DNA from: an uncultured bacterium
GTDB taxonomy: Bacteria > Cyanobacteriota > Vampirovibrionia > Gastranaerophilales > Gastranaerophilaceae
DNA: 33,868 nt
Reading direction: 5' to 3'
NCBI GenBank assembly: GCA_948433295.1
Contig: CAOJDT010000013.1
Location: 1-33,868, forward strand
Made by a program: the position numbers and the translations under genes. Under the pieces are notes generated by a model that was given only the letters and a program-made list of their open reading frames with translations, was not told where the DNA came from and made no database searches. Positions 22,599 to 31,678 of the stretch are shown piece by piece. Position 1 is the stretch's first letter, and each line of letters begins with the position of its first letter.

Positions 22599-22874
22599 AT
22601 GCAAGAGGGAAAAAGTAAATCCGAAAAATTTAAACAAGCAGTCGGCGAAATTTTAAAAGAAATCAGAATTTCTGATTCGGGTATTTCTATGTCCAAATTG
22701 GCTTATGAATATGATATTGATAAAGGTAATCTCAGTAAACTTGAACGGGGTTTTTATGATTGCAGACTCTCTACCGCCTGGAAAATTGCCGAGGCTAATA
22801 ATGTAAAGTTTTCCGATTTCGCGCTGCGTTTGGAACAAAAACTCGGTGATGATTTTAAATTTATTGATGAGTAA
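22599..22874 (+). CDS. XRE-family helix-turn-helix protein (91 aa)
   Basis: A single HTH_3 domain with N- and C-terminal extensions: GEILKEIRISDSGISMSKLA, the recognition region YDIDKGNLSKLERGFYDCRL, and STAWKIAEANNVKFSDFALR. Probable transcriptional regulator. TATTAT (22587-22592) ends six bases before the ATG and no Shine-Dalgarno is present, so the message looks leaderless. It is encoded just upstream of the 22956 gene, whose promoter carries an inverted repeat. Confidence 0.8.
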   Translation: MQEGKSKSEKFKQAVGEILKEIRISDSGISMSKLAYEYDIDKGNLSKLERGFYDCRLSTAWKIAEANNVKFSDFALRLEQKLGDDFKFIDE

Positions 22875-22899
22875 ACTTTCTTAATATTCCCTAAAGTTT

Positions 22900-22946
22900 T
22901 TTCTTAAAACTTCCGTATATAATTACGAGAAATTTGTTTTAAGAAA
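22900..22946. promoter_or_regulatory. Inverted repeat flanking the -10 of the 22956 gene
   Basis: TTTCTTAAAAC (22900-22910) and GTTTTAAGAAA (22936-22946) are perfect 11 bp arms; TATAAT (22918-22923) sits between them. The right arm merges with the AAGAAAGGA Shine-Dalgarno. A regulator bound here would block the promoter. Confidence 0.5.
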
Positions 22947-22955
22947 GGACAGACT

Positions 22956-23339
22956 ATGGAAATTACCGGCGCAACAACAGCAAAAGCAAATTACGTAAAA
23001 GGCAGAGACGACGAGGATGATGAAACTAATCAGGCGCAAACCGCCGCAGAAGAACAAACTGCGGTGAATGATACTCAGCCTGATATAGTTTTGATTTCTC
23101 AAAATAACAACGAATACGATAACGATAATGTGGAAGAAAAGGTTAACAATTTTGTCCAAAATCTTCTTGCCAATCCGAAACTTACTGACGGGGCAAGGGC
23201 GGATTTGAGAAAATATTTGCAAAATTTTGACGTGACAAAATTTGTTAAAGCATACGGACCTTTTGAATCCGCAAGAGATATTTCAGCAGCCATGTATGCA
23301 GTGACCGCAGGATTGGTCAAATATCAGGACGAAGAATAA
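22956..23339 (+). CDS. Acidic unknown protein (127 aa)
   Basis: Not recognised. The N-terminal half is low-complexity and highly acidic (GRDDEDDETNQAQTAAEEQT). The C-terminal half looks folded and helical (VEEKVNNFVQNLLANPKL, ARADLRKYLQNFDVTKFV, SARDISAAMYAVTAGLV). AAGAAAGGA gives a good Shine-Dalgarno. It ends in a bidirectional terminator. No signal peptide or membrane helix. Confidence 0.7.
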   Translation: MEITGATTAKANYVKGRDDEDDETNQAQTAAEEQTAVNDTQPDIVLISQNNNEYDNDNVEEKVNNFVQNLLANPKLTDGARADLRKYLQNFDVTKFVKAYGPFESARDISAAMYAVTAGLVKYQDEE

Positions 23340-23344
23340 TTTTA

Positions 23345-23371
23345 AAAGGAGGGCTTTCACCCTCCTTTTTT
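23345..23371. terminator. Bidirectional terminator between convergent genes
   Basis: AAAGGAGGG (23345-23353) / CCCTCCTTT (23360-23368), with T runs on both strands. The stop codon of the minus-strand gene (23370) falls in its tail. Confidence 0.9.
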
Positions 23372-23999
23372 ATAAATTTATAAAATGTTCTTTTTCGCCG
23401 ACTGTAGTAATTTTCAGTTTGTTTGGATTTTTTGTATCAAACTGAAAAATATTTGCTGAAGAGAAAAATGGCGGTCTGTTTTTTCCCTGATATAATATCG
23501 TGGTTTCTTCGTAATTTTTGTTGAAAAATTTGTCCATAACCGAGCGTATTTTTTCGAAAATATTGTTCACGCAAGGTTTTAATGTCCCTTCGGATTCGTA
23601 ACCGGGAACATTATAAAAAACTTTCGGTTTTTTTGATTTGTCTATAAAATAATCATAAGTTTCAAGTTGTTGTTTCAAGGTAGATGCCTGTAAATCTTTT
23701 GATACCGGAAGAGGCGTATAATGTGAAAGGATTGTAATCGGATAACCGTCTTTGCCTTTCATAACAACGCCTACAGCGTTACAGCTTGCCAATCCGTCGG
23801 TGTATATTGTGTTAATTCTGTCAGGCAAAATTCTAACGGCTTTGCATTCGTTCATTCCAACATGAACAATATTGCTGTCGCCTTCTCTAATCATTCTTGC
23901 AAGAACCATTTCGGGCATATTATTAACTGCGGTTCTGTTTTGCAAAGAGTTTTTTGTTATGGCGGGTAAAACATTTCTTGTTAAGTTTTGAATAGACAC
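23370..23999 (-). CDS. Unknown protein (209 aa), GTG start
   Basis: Not recognised. From the GTG at 23999 it reads MSIQNLTRNVLPAITKNSL and ends KLKITTVGEKEHFINL. The start is chosen because AAAGAAAGG lies just before the GTG; the longer frame to 24062 would overlap lepA. The middle has AVGVVMKGKDGYPITILSHYTPLP and repeated Lys-Pro turns; no membrane helix or signal peptide. It might be an enzyme of the CheD/peptidase type, since a Cys (LASCNAVGVV) and a His (LSHYTP) are conserved-looking, but I would not name it. Confidence 0.7.
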   Translation of the reverse strand: MSIQNLTRNVLPAITKNSLQNRTAVNNMPEMVLARMIREGDSNIVHVGMNECKAVRILPDRINTIYTDGLASCNAVGVVMKGKDGYPITILSHYTPLPVSKDLQASTLKQQLETYDYFIDKSKKPKVFYNVPGYESEGTLKPCVNNIFEKIRSVMDKFFNKNYEETTILYQGKNRPPFFSSANIFQFDTKNPNKLKITTVGEKEHFINL

Positions 24000-24048
24000 A
24001 GGCAACCTTTCTTTATCATGTGTAAAACATGTAAAGATGAAAAATTGC

Positions 24049-25851
24049 CTACTCTTCGTCAAGACTGAGTACTGCCATGAACGCTTCTTGCGGAACTTCT
24101 ACACGTCCGACGGATTTCATGCGTTTTTTACCTTTTTTCTGTTTTTCGAGAAGTTTACGTTTACGCGAGATATCGCCGCCGTAACACTTATCAAGAACGT
24201 TTTTACGCATGGCTTTAATGTTTGTCCTTGCGATTACTCTACCGCCGACTGCAGCCTGTACAGGAACTTCAAAAAGTTGACGCGGAATAATTTCTTTTAA
24301 TTTAGCGGTCAATTTTTGTCCGATGTAAAACGCGTTGTCTTCGTGACAGATTACCGAAAGCGCGTCGACTATTTCTCCCGCAAGCATTACATCGAGCTTA
24401 ACAAGTTTAGAACGCTTATAATCGCTGAATTCGTAGTCCAGACTCGCATAACCCTTTGAACGCGATTTCAACTGGTCGTAAAAGTCTGTAATTACTTCAC
24501 TGAGCGGGATTTCATATTCAAGGCTTGCTCGGATTTTGTCGAGATAAGACATGTTTTTAAAAATTCCGCGTTTTGTTTGCGCCAAATCCATCAAGGTTCC
24601 CACGTAATCGTTAGGCGTAATTATCTGAACTTTTACATAAGGTTCTTCTATGTAATCTCTAACCTGTGCGGGTGGAAGATTAGCAGGGTTGTCGATTTCG
24701 ACCATTTCGCCGTTTGTTTTGTAAACCTTATACACTACCGACGGTGCAGTAGTTACCAAATCAAGGTTGTATTCGCGCTCCAAACGTTCCTGAGCGATTT
24801 CCATGTGAAGCATGCCCAAAAATCCGCAGCGGAAACCGAAACCCAAAGCGCTTGATGTTTCGGGTTCAAAAGTAATACTACTGTCGTTGAGTTTAAGTTT
24901 TTCCAGCGCTTCTTTCAAATCGTGATAATCGTCGTTATCAACAGGATACATACCCGAAAATACCATCGGGAGCGCCTCTTGATATCCCGGAAGCGGTTCT
25001 TTTGCAGGGTTTTCGACAGTTGTAATCGTATCGCCCACAAATCTTGTGAGTTCCTTAATCGAACCCGCAAAATATCCTACATCACCGCAGGTGAGTTCTT
25101 GAACAGGAACCCTCATCGGTGTTTGATAACCCAGTTCCACAACATCGTACTCTTTACCCGACGCCATAAACTTAACCTTATCGCCGAGTTTCATTTTACC
25201 GTCGATAATTTTGAAAAAGCAAAGTGTTCCGAGATACTGGTCATAAGCGCTGTCAAAAACCAGTGCACGGAGAGGTTTTTCTGTTGTATCTTCAGGAGGA
25301 GGAATCAAATCTACAACCGCCTCAAGAACTTCTTCAATGCCGATTCCCGCCTTCGCGCTCACTGGAATCGCAAGAGATGCGTCGATTCCGAGAACTTCTT
25401 CAATTTCTTCTTTAACCCGTTCTACATCCGCAGACGGAAGGTCGATTTTATTAATTACGGGAATGATTTCCAAATTTTGTTCAGCCGCAAGATAAACGTT
25501 GGCAAGTGTTTGCGCCTCAACGCCCTGAGTTGAATCCACAATCAGCAATGCGCCTTCACACGCAGCGAGTGAACGTGAAACTTCATAAGAAAAGTCTACG
25601 TGTCCCGGAGTGTCAATCAGGTTAAGGATATAATCTTTGCCGTCTTTGGCTTTATAATTCATTCTTGCCGCGTTAAGTTTAATCGTAATACCGCGTTCGC
25701 GCTCAATATCCATCGAATCCATAATCTGATTCTGCATATCACGTTGCGCAACCGTCTCTGTAAATTCTAACAATCTGTCGGCAAGTGTTGATTTTCCATG
25801 GTCAATATGTGCAATTATGCAAAAGTTTCTTACATTTTCTTTATATTTCAT
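24049..25851 (-). CDS. lepA: Elongation factor 4 (LepA)
   Basis: Ribosome-associated translational GTPase (back-translocation/initiation quality). G1 is [15 protein letters not shown]2 has RERGITIK, G3 is DTPGHVDF, G4 is NKIDLP and G5 is VSAKAG. The EF4-specific C-terminal domain carries the basic [31 protein letters not shown] segment. From the ATG at 25851 it has 600 residues, the usual length; the frame extends 12 codons further but without support. TATAAT ends 7 bases before this ATG and no Shine-Dalgarno is present, suggesting a leaderless message. Confidence 0.97.
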   Translation of the reverse strand: MKYKENVRNFCIIAHIDHGKSTLADRLLEFTETVAQRDMQNQIMDSMDIERERGITIKLNAARMNYKAKDGKDYILNLIDTPGHVDFSYEVSRSLAACEGALLIVDSTQGVEAQTLANVYLAAEQNLEIIPVINKIDLPSADVERVKEEIEEVLGIDASLAIPVSAKAGIGIEEVLEAVVDLIPPPEDTTEKPLRALVFDSAYDQYLGTLCFFKIIDGKMKLGDKVKFMASGKEYDVVELGYQTPMRVPVQELTCGDVGYFAGSIKELTRFVGDTITTVENPAKEPLPGYQEALPMVFSGMYPVDNDDYHDLKEALEKLKLNDSSITFEPETSSALGFGFRCGFLGMLHMEIAQERLEREYNLDLVTTAPSVVYKVYKTNGEMVEIDNPANLPPAQVRDYIEEPYVKVQIITPNDYVGTLMDLAQTKRGIFKNMSYLDKIRASLEYEIPLSEVITDFYDQLKSRSKGYASLDYEFSDYKRSKLVKLDVMLAGEIVDALSVICHEDNAFYIGQKLTAKLKEIIPRQLFEVPVQAAVGGRVIARTNIKAMRKNVLDKCYGGDISRKRKLLEKQKKGKKRMKSVGRVEVPQEAFMAVLSLDEE

Positions 25852-25858
25852 AACATTT

Positions 25859-25887
25859 ATTATATGCAAAAAAACGCGAAACATCAA
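25859..25887 (-). promoter_or_regulatory. Promoter of lepA, probably leaderless
   Basis: On the minus strand, TTGATG (25882-25887), 17 bp, TATAAT (25859-25864), then 7 bases to the ATG. Confidence 0.7.
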
Positions 25888-25897
25888 GTATATACTG

Positions 25898-25965
25898 AAA
25901 CGGCTAGTATTATTATAACATAAAAAATATCAATTTAACAGATTTAATTAATAATACTTCCGTTT
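25898..25965. repeat. Long imperfect inverted repeat upstream of lepA
   Basis: AAACGG-CT-AGTATTATTA (25898-25915) faces TAATAATACT-T-CCGTTT (25949-25965): 16 paired positions around a 33 bp AT-rich centre. On the plus strand it is followed by further T residues. It could be a terminator-like hairpin, an operator, or a small mobile remnant. Confidence 0.5.
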
Positions 25966-26018
25966 TTTAAAATTTTGTGTTATAATATTTTTTGTGGATT
26001 TAGTATGGGAAAAAATAC

Positions 26019-26234
26019 ATGAAATACGAAAAACAAGAATTATTAATGGAATTTTTTAAACTTCAAAATCTTATCAGTGAACAGAAGAATTATCTTGAGA
26101 TACTCTGTGGTTACTGCGAAAACAGTCTTGAAAGATCGGATGATTTAAACAAAATATATCCGTTATTGATTACTATCAACGAATTGCAACTACAGGTAAG
26201 CAAGTCGGCAGAAAATTTTGCGTCAGGATTTTAG
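26019..26234 (+). CDS. Small helical unknown protein (71 aa)
   Basis: Not recognised. Predicted fully helical (LLMEFFKLQNLISEQKNYLE, IYPLLITINELQLQVSKSA). TATAAT lies at about 25980, and the Shine-Dalgarno is weak. It converges on prmC and overlaps its 3' end by 12 bases, with no terminator between. Confidence 0.6.
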   Translation: MKYEKQELLMEFFKLQNLISEQKNYLEILCGYCENSLERSDDLNKIYPLLITINELQLQVSKSAENFASGF

Positions 26235-27059
26235 TTTTCCGCAAATGACTCTTTCAATGCCTGCAAGGTCTTTAAAGATTTCTATTTGTGTAAAGCTTTT
26301 TGACATAAAATTTTTCACGGCATCAGCCTGACCGATTCCGAGTTCAAAAATCAAATATCCTTTCGGGTTAAGAATTTTCGGGGCTTCGGCTACAATCTTT
26401 TCGTAAAATTCCAATCCGTCTTCGTCCTTTGTGTAAAGTGCGATTTCGGGGTCAAAAGAAACTTCTTTTTGAATATTTTCTTTTTCGCGCGGCGGAATGT
26501 AGGGCGGGTTGGAGATGATAATGTCGAAACTTTCACGAGGCTTAACGTTTGAGAAAATGTCGGATTTTCTGAAAATTGCTTTGTTGAAAAGATTGAGTCG
26601 GGAAGCATTGTCGAGAGCGGTATTGAGTGCATCTGTCGAAACATCCAGTCCGATTATCTGACAATCCGTGTGTTTTGCGACCATACAGGCAATGCATCCG
26701 CTTCCTGTTCCTACATCGAGTGCCATTTTGAAATTGTTTTCGTTAATTATTTCCACAGCTTTTCTTACGAGCAACTCGGTTTCATCCCGCGGAATCAAAA
26801 CCGACGGATTTACGATGAATTTTTCACCCATAAAGTCCGCAAAACCGATTATATGTTGAATCGGCTGACGGGTTTTTACACGAAGTTCGGCTTTTTCTTT
26901 GACAATGGCAAGTTTTGCCGAATCGAGTTTTTTGCCCATAATAATATCTTTTACACCATATCCTGCAAAATGTTCGATTAGCATTTTAACTTCAATATTA
27001 GCTTCATTCGATTCAATCCCGCTGTCTGTAAGAATTTTAACTATGTTCTGAATTGTCAT
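26223..27059 (-). CDS. prmC: Release-factor glutamine methyltransferase
   Basis: SAM-dependent N5-glutamine methyltransferase that modifies the GGQ motif of release factors. The helical N-terminal domain includes GYGVKDIIMGKKLDS, then RQPIQHIIGFADFMG and VLIPRDETELL typical of PrmC, motif I LDVGTGSGCIACMVA, and the catalytic NPPY in IISNPPYIPPRE. At 278 residues it is normal. CAGGA precedes the ATG. It is the last gene of a three-gene minus-strand cluster with only 3 bp separating it from the DUF3137 gene. Confidence 0.95.
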   Translation of the reverse strand: MTIQNIVKILTDSGIESNEANIEVKMLIEHFAGYGVKDIIMGKKLDSAKLAIVKEKAELRVKTRQPIQHIIGFADFMGEKFIVNPSVLIPRDETELLVRKAVEIINENNFKMALDVGTGSGCIACMVAKHTDCQIIGLDVSTDALNTALDNASRLNLFNKAIFRKSDIFSNVKPRESFDIIISNPPYIPPREKENIQKEVSFDPEIALYTKDEDGLEFYEKIVAEAPKILNPKGYLIFELGIGQADAVKNFMSKSFTQIEIFKDLAGIERVICGKLKS

Positions 27060-27062
27060 TTT

Positions 27063-28010
27063 TTATAATCCTGTTTTTTCTAAAAGTTTGAGGTGGTCCA
27101 CCATTTCAAAAATCGAAATGAGTTCTTTGAGCATTATTTCATAAGCCTTTGAGTCTGTAACGGGAGTATTCAAATCCCCGAGTTTGAAAAGGTCTTTTGA
27201 AACAGATAATGCCAGAAGGATTCGACCATCTTTAAAAGCGCATTGTGATTCATAAGAGTTGAAAGATGTCGAAATATGCTTGAATCTTTCCATAAACGCA
27301 GTAGTGAGAAGAAATCGTGCTTCAATTTGGTCATTTGAATCAACAAAATATTTCTTTTGAAATTCGGGGTCTTCAAGTTTTACTTCTTCGTAAACTTTTT
27401 TATTTCCCATCAAAACACGTTTTCTTACTATCGTGTGACCGGTAAAGTTTTTTGCGACTCCGATTGAAATAAGAACACCTTTGAATCTGGTATGAGTGGT
27501 TCTTCTGCCTTTGGAATCACGGGTTGTATAAGTAAGGTGTGCTTCTGAAATCTCAATAGGAGTATCTCTGTATGTTCCAGAAAAGTTATCGTCTGTATCC
27601 ATATCTTCAAAATAAGAGAAAAGTTCTGTGTTTTTGATTTCATTTTCAGTGAATCGTTGTTCTTGAGTCCATGAAAAATTTCCGAAAGCTTTCATTAATA
27701 AAGGCATAATGTAGGTTTTGATTTTGGTTTCAAAATCTTTTGACATGATACTTTTCACTACAAAGCCGCCGATAATGGCAGAAATTCCTATTGCCGGCAA
27801 TATTTGTGATAATTCGCTGAATTTTTGCGGAATGAAAAATATTGTCGAACTTAAAAGGATACCTGCAATTATCAATATCCAGAATATTCTGTTGCATTTT
27901 TTGTTAGTCAAAATTCTTTCATTGTCTATGTATTTCAGTTGCGGTAAAACTTCTTCGGTATATATTTTTGTGAAATTATTTTTAAAATCGTTTATATTGT
28001 TAAATTCCAT
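27063..28010 (-). CDS. DUF3137-family membrane protein
   Basis: A 315-residue protein resembling DUF3137: an N-terminal soluble stretch, two membrane helices at about 43-85 (IFWILIIAGILLSSTIFFIP and ILPAIGISAIIGGFVV), then a cytosolic beta-rich domain with EISEAHLTYTTRDSKGRRT, FKGVLISIGVAKNFTGHTIV, and the closing LLALSVSKDLFKLG. In this family the soluble part resembles galanin/TFIIH-like folds only loosely and function is unknown. The stop/start overlap with the upstream gene (TAATG) and the 3 bp gap to prmC indicate one operon. Confidence 0.75.
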   Translation of the reverse strand: MEFNNINDFKNNFTKIYTEEVLPQLKYIDNERILTNKKCNRIFWILIIAGILLSSTIFFIPQKFSELSQILPAIGISAIIGGFVVKSIMSKDFETKIKTYIMPLLMKAFGNFSWTQEQRFTENEIKNTELFSYFEDMDTDDNFSGTYRDTPIEISEAHLTYTTRDSKGRRTTHTRFKGVLISIGVAKNFTGHTIVRKRVLMGNKKVYEEVKLEDPEFQKKYFVDSNDQIEARFLLTTAFMERFKHISTSFNSYESQCAFKDGRILLALSVSKDLFKLGDLNTPVTDSKAYEIMLKELISIFEMVDHLKLLEKTGL

Positions 28011-28519
28011 TATTCTTCCTCATAAATTGTGACGGACGGATTTGAATATTCCGTTAAAATTTTGTCGATTTCGTCGCGCGCTTCAAGTTTTGATGAGAGT
28101 TCTTTTTTGTCCAGACCGTACTTTTTACAAAGCTTTTCGTAATAGTAGAGTTGTTTTTTTGTAGGCGCATCTTTACTCATTTTGACTTCTTGCAAAAATT
28201 TTCGTTTCTTTTTTTCGAATTCTTTATTTGCCTGAATTATTGGTTCTTGTTTTTTCTTGTAATCGTAATACTTTCGGCATTCTTTTATAAACAGCAATGT
28301 GTCTTTAAGAAATTGTTCATCGTCGATAATTTCTGCCAGAAACTCAAATCTTGAGGCGTTAATTTCGAGATAATATCTTTCATCTTCAAGAAAGTTCTCC
28401 AAAATTTCATTCACCGACAGGTCCGGAGATTTTTTCACCAGTGCACGCAAATTATTGCACAGTGCAGCTTTCTGGTTTTTTGTCAAATCAAGATAAATCT
28501 GTTTTTTAACCTCATACAT
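28010..28519 (-). CDS. Lys/Glu-rich helical unknown protein (169 aa)
   Basis: Not recognised. Almost entirely helical and highly charged, with a possible coiled coil in the middle (ECRKYYDYKKKQEPIIQANK) and a C-terminal segment DAPTKKQLYYYEKLCKKYGL that resembles the short helical motif found in phage and helicase-associated proteins (KQxxYxxxLxxKxGL). First gene of the operon with DUF3137 and prmC. TTGAAT, 18 bp, TAAAAT (28529-28534) lies 9 bases before the ATG, with no Shine-Dalgarno. Confidence 0.7.
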   Translation of the reverse strand: MYEVKKQIYLDLTKNQKAALCNNLRALVKKSPDLSVNEILENFLEDERYYLEINASRFEFLAEIIDDEQFLKDTLLFIKECRKYYDYKKKQEPIIQANKEFEKKKRKFLQEVKMSKDAPTKKQLYYYEKLCKKYGLDKKELSSKLEARDEIDKILTEYSNPSVTIYEEE

Positions 28520-28590
28520 GATGTTTTTATTTTAGCATATTTTTATGTTAAAATTCAAATGTTTAGTTTATATACAATTTGGAGAGAAAG

Positions 28591-29919
28591 ATGGAAAACT
28601 TTATTTCTACTCACGGAATGGTGATTTCGGGCGCAATTTTATTGATTGCCTATATTTTCATCGCGAGTGAGAAAATTCAAAAGTCAGTTGTAGCGCTGGT
28701 TGGTGCTTCATTGACAATGCTTCTGGGTCTTCTTCCGTTCCACGGACATTTTGATACCCAGGCAGGAACATACATCCGCTCCGTTTTTGATTACATTGCA
28801 TTTGAGGTAATATTCTTACTTATCGGTATGATGATTATTGTGCACATTGCAAGCAGAAGCGGCGTTTTCAAGTGGATGGCAATTGAGCTGTTGAAGCTTA
28901 CAAAAGGACATCCGAAACTTGTTTTATTTACGCTTGCGGCATTCACAGCCGTTGCGTCTGCGTTTTTGGATAACGTAACAACTGTAGTTCTTATGATGCC
29001 TGTAACTTTTGTTATTGCAAAAGAATTTGATACAGACCCGGTTCCGTTTTTGATTACCGAAGTTCTTGCTTCAAACATCGGCGGTACCGCTACGCTAATC
29101 GGTGACCCGCCAAATATTATTATTGGTGCAAAAGCAGGTTTAAGCTTTATGGACTTTGTGAACGAGTTAACGCTGGTTGTGTTTGTAATTTTTGCGGTTG
29201 TAGTGGGAATTCTTACATTCCTGTTCAGAAAAGGCTTGAAAGCTACTCCTGAAAAAATGGCGCACGTTGCAAACCTTGACAACTCAAAAACTATTGTTGA
29301 TAAAAATTTAATGATTCGTTCAATGATTACATTGGCGCTTGTAATTTTGGGATTTGTAACACACGACAAAACTCACATTGACGCTTATGTATTTGCTGTG
29401 GCGGGCGCTTCGTTCTTACTTTTGTTTGAAAAACCGAAAGAAATTTACAGAGACGTTGAATGGTTAACAATTTTCTTCTTTGTAGGATTGTTTATCATTA
29501 TCGGCGGATTTGAAGCAAACGGCGGAATCGCTTTCCTTGCTGACGGCTTGATTAAGCTTACTCACGGAAGCCTTAATGCTGCAACAATGTTAATCCTCTG
29601 GGGTTCGGGTATTTTGTCGGGTATTATCGACAATATTCCGTATACGGCAACCATGGCGCCTTTGATTGCACAGGTTCAGCATACTATTCCTTATGCAGGC
29701 GAAGGTCATCACCCGCTTTGGTGGGCGTTGGCTCTCGGTGCATGTTTGGGCGGAAACCTTACTATTATCGGTGCTGCGGCTAACGTTCTTGTCTCCGAAA
29801 CCGCGGCGACTAAAGGTTATCCGATTACGTTTATGCGATTTTTGAAATATGGTGCGCTCACGACATTTATCTCGTTGACGCTAAGTTCAATTTATCTGTA
29901 TTTCAGATATCTTCATTAA
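28591..29919 (+). CDS. ArsB/NhaD-type ion transporter
   Basis: A 442-residue transporter of the ion-transporter superfamily (ArsB/NhaD/P-protein), with about 12 hydrophobic segments. Typical stretches are FEVIFLLIGMMIIVHIASRSG, FLDNVTTVVLMMPVTF, SNIGGTATLIGDPPNIIIG, and the second-half mirror SGIIDNIPYTATMAPLI and GGNLTIIGAAANVLVSE. The two Asp/Asn-containing hairpins are as expected. The substrate may be Na+/H+ or an oxyanion; sequence does not decide. GGAGAG lies before the ATG at 28591; the TTG at 28579 is part of that Shine-Dalgarno. A terminator follows. Confidence 0.85.
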   Translation: MENFISTHGMVISGAILLIAYIFIASEKIQKSVVALVGASLTMLLGLLPFHGHFDTQAGTYIRSVFDYIAFEVIFLLIGMMIIVHIASRSGVFKWMAIELLKLTKGHPKLVLFTLAAFTAVASAFLDNVTTVVLMMPVTFVIAKEFDTDPVPFLITEVLASNIGGTATLIGDPPNIIIGAKAGLSFMDFVNELTLVVFVIFAVVVGILTFLFRKGLKATPEKMAHVANLDNSKTIVDKNLMIRSMITLALVILGFVTHDKTHIDAYVFAVAGASFLLLFEKPKEIYRDVEWLTIFFFVGLFIIIGGFEANGGIAFLADGLIKLTHGSLNAATMLILWGSGILSGIIDNIPYTATMAPLIAQVQHTIPYAGEGHHPLWWALALGACLGGNLTIIGAAANVLVSETAATKGYPITFMRFLKYGALTTFISLTLSSIYLYFRYLH

Positions 29920-29923
29920 TTTT

Positions 29924-29952
29924 AAAACGGAGTCGAAAGGCTCCGTTTTTTA
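29924..29952 (+). terminator. Terminator of the ArsB/NhaD gene
   Basis: AAAACGGAG (29924-29932) / CTCCGTTTT (29941-29949) with a T run. Confidence 0.9.
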
Positions 29953-30004
29953 GTATTTTTATGTTATACTCTCTTTGCATAATTTGATTAGGGAGAGAGA
30001 TAAA

Positions 30005-31678
30005 ATGAATTACTTTGGCAGAACTTTCGATTTTGTAAAAAAACATTCCGAATGGTTTACTGTTCTGGGATTATGTATATTATTTTATTTTATATTTTTT
30101 CATAATATCGGAAACTATCCGCTGATGGATGTGGATGAAACGCGTTATGTCTCAATGGCTCGGGATATGTTTCATACAAAAGATTTTATGACGCTGATTC
30201 TTGATGATGAATATTTCTTTGAAAAACCTCCGTTATTTTTTTGGGGAGAGTGTTTTTCTTTTGCGATATTCGGGAAAATTAACGAGTTTACTGCACGATT
30301 TCCGGTGGCATTGTATGGAATGCTGACGTGTTTTCTAGTATATTTTGCGGGTAGAAAAATTGTTTCCCGAAATTATGGTGTAATCTCTTCTCTGATACTT
30401 GCAACATGTTTTGAGTTTGTAATACTTGCTAAATTCGCGATTTTGGATATTGTTGTATCGACTTGTGTTGCATTTTCGATTATGTGCGGATTTATGACAT
30501 TTTTTTGTCAGGAAAAAAATAAAAAGTTTTGTATATGGCTTTTTTACATTTTTTCGGGGCTTGCGGTTATGGCAAAGGGAATCCCGGGGTTCGTGCTTCC
30601 TTTCGGTGTAATGTTTTTTGCACTGATGATTTCAGATAAACTTAAGAGTGCGCTGAAACCTAAATATATTCTTGTCGGTTTAACTTTTTTTCTATTAATA
30701 GTTTTACCGTGGCATTTGTTGATGCTGAAAATTCACGACCCTGCGTTTTATGAGGAATACATAATAAAGCACCACCTTGCAAGATTTATTTCTTCCAACG
30801 ACATCGGGCGTTCGGAACCATGGTGGTTTTATTTGGTGAATATTTTCTGGGGAATGATTCCGTGGGTATTCTCTGCGGTTGCGCTTTTGATTGCTAAGGC
30901 TAAAAATTTCCGATTTTCAATGTTTAAAAACTTTAGTTTTAATTTTAGCGAACTTGATGACACTCGTAAATTTTTGGTTTTAAACTGGTTCGCGGCAATA
31001 TTTATTCTGGCGTTCTTTTCGTCGTCGAGTACAAAGTTAATTACGTATATTCTGCCGATTTATGTACATCTTGCATGTATCCTCGGTTATGCATGGATGA
31101 ATTACATTGAACAAGGCAAACACAAAAAAGCCGTTGATATTTCTGTTTATATCTGGGGAGGATTTTGTATAATTCTGGCATTTACGGCGCTGTTTACACC
31201 GCTGTTTCTTCCAAAATCGTTATATGCGGATATTCTTGACGCAAAATGGATTACCATAGGATTTGTGGCATTCTGCGGGATATCAAGTATTGTTTGCGCT
31301 CTTAAAAATAAACCTTGGGGCGTTTTCTTTACCTACGTAATCTTTACGCTTCTGGTTTCGGCGTTTTGCACAAAAGAATTCTTTCTGATTGATTATAAAT
31401 TCGGACAAAACGACCTGATTGAGTTTGCAAAATTTGCAAATCAAGAGGGAGAACAGTTGATTTCGTTCGGCGAAACAAGACGATATTCGCTGCTTTATTA
31501 CTACGGCGCGCACATTAAATACATAGAAGAAACAACGCGTGATAATCTTGAGGAAGAACTCGAACAAAATGACGCACTGATTTCCATGAAAAAGAAAAAC
31601 CTTATAAAATACGGTAAAGGTCTGGATTATAAAGTAGTGAAAGAGGGCAGAAAATATATTCTGATTCGGGGTAAATAA
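30005..31678 (+). CDS. ArnT-like GT39 glycosyltransferase
   Basis: A 557-residue polytopic membrane protein of the PMT/ArnT superfamily. The first periplasmic loop has YPLMDVDETRYVSMARDMF, with the conserved acidic DxxE-RY pattern, and EYFFEKPPLFFWGE, the EKPPL-W signature. ARFPVALYGM and KGIPGFVLPFG also match ArnT-like proteins, as does IVLPWHLLML. It likely transfers a sugar from undecaprenyl phosphate to lipid A or another envelope glycan. AGGGAGAG sets the start at 30005; the TTG at 29975 is upstream of that site. The stop overlaps the next ATG. Confidence 0.85.
   Translation: MNYFGRTFDFVKKHSEWFTVLGLCILFYFIFFHNIGNYPLMDVDETRYVSMARDMFHTKDFMTLILDDEYFFEKPPLFFWGECFSFAIFGKINEFTARFPVALYGMLTCFLVYFAGRKIVSRNYGVISSLILATCFEFVILAKFAILDIVVSTCVAFSIMCGFMTFFCQEKNKKFCIWLFYIFSGLAVMAKGIPGFVLPFGVMFFALMISDKLKSALKPKYILVGLTFFLLIVLPWHLLMLKIHDPAFYEEYIIKHHLARFISSNDIGRSEPWWFYLVNIFWGMIPWVFSAVALLIAKAKNFRFSMFKNFSFNFSELDDTRKFLVLNWFAAIFILAFFSSSSTKLITYILPIYVHLACILGYAWMNYIEQGKHKKAVDISVYIWGGFCIILAFTALFTPLFLPKSLYADILDAKWITIGFVAFCGISSIVCALKNKPWGVFFTYVIFTLLVSAFCTKEFFLIDYKFGQNDLIEFAKFANQEGEQLISFGETRRYSLLYYYGAHIKYIEETTRDNLEEELEQNDALISMKKKNLIKYGKGLDYKVVKEGRKYILIRGK

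Noticed and set aside
24000-24062. N-terminal extension of the 23370 gene to 24062
   Set aside because: It would overlap the lepA 3' end; AAAGAAAGG before the GTG at 23999 supports the shorter form.
24922-25533. 203-codon frame opposite lepA
   Set aside because: Antisense shadow of a strongly conserved gene; Arg/Cys/Phe-rich composition typical of such shadows and no ribosome site.
28791-29369. 192-codon frame opposite the ArsB/NhaD gene
   Set aside because: Antisense shadow; Thr/Ile/Val-rich mirror of membrane helices with no start signal.
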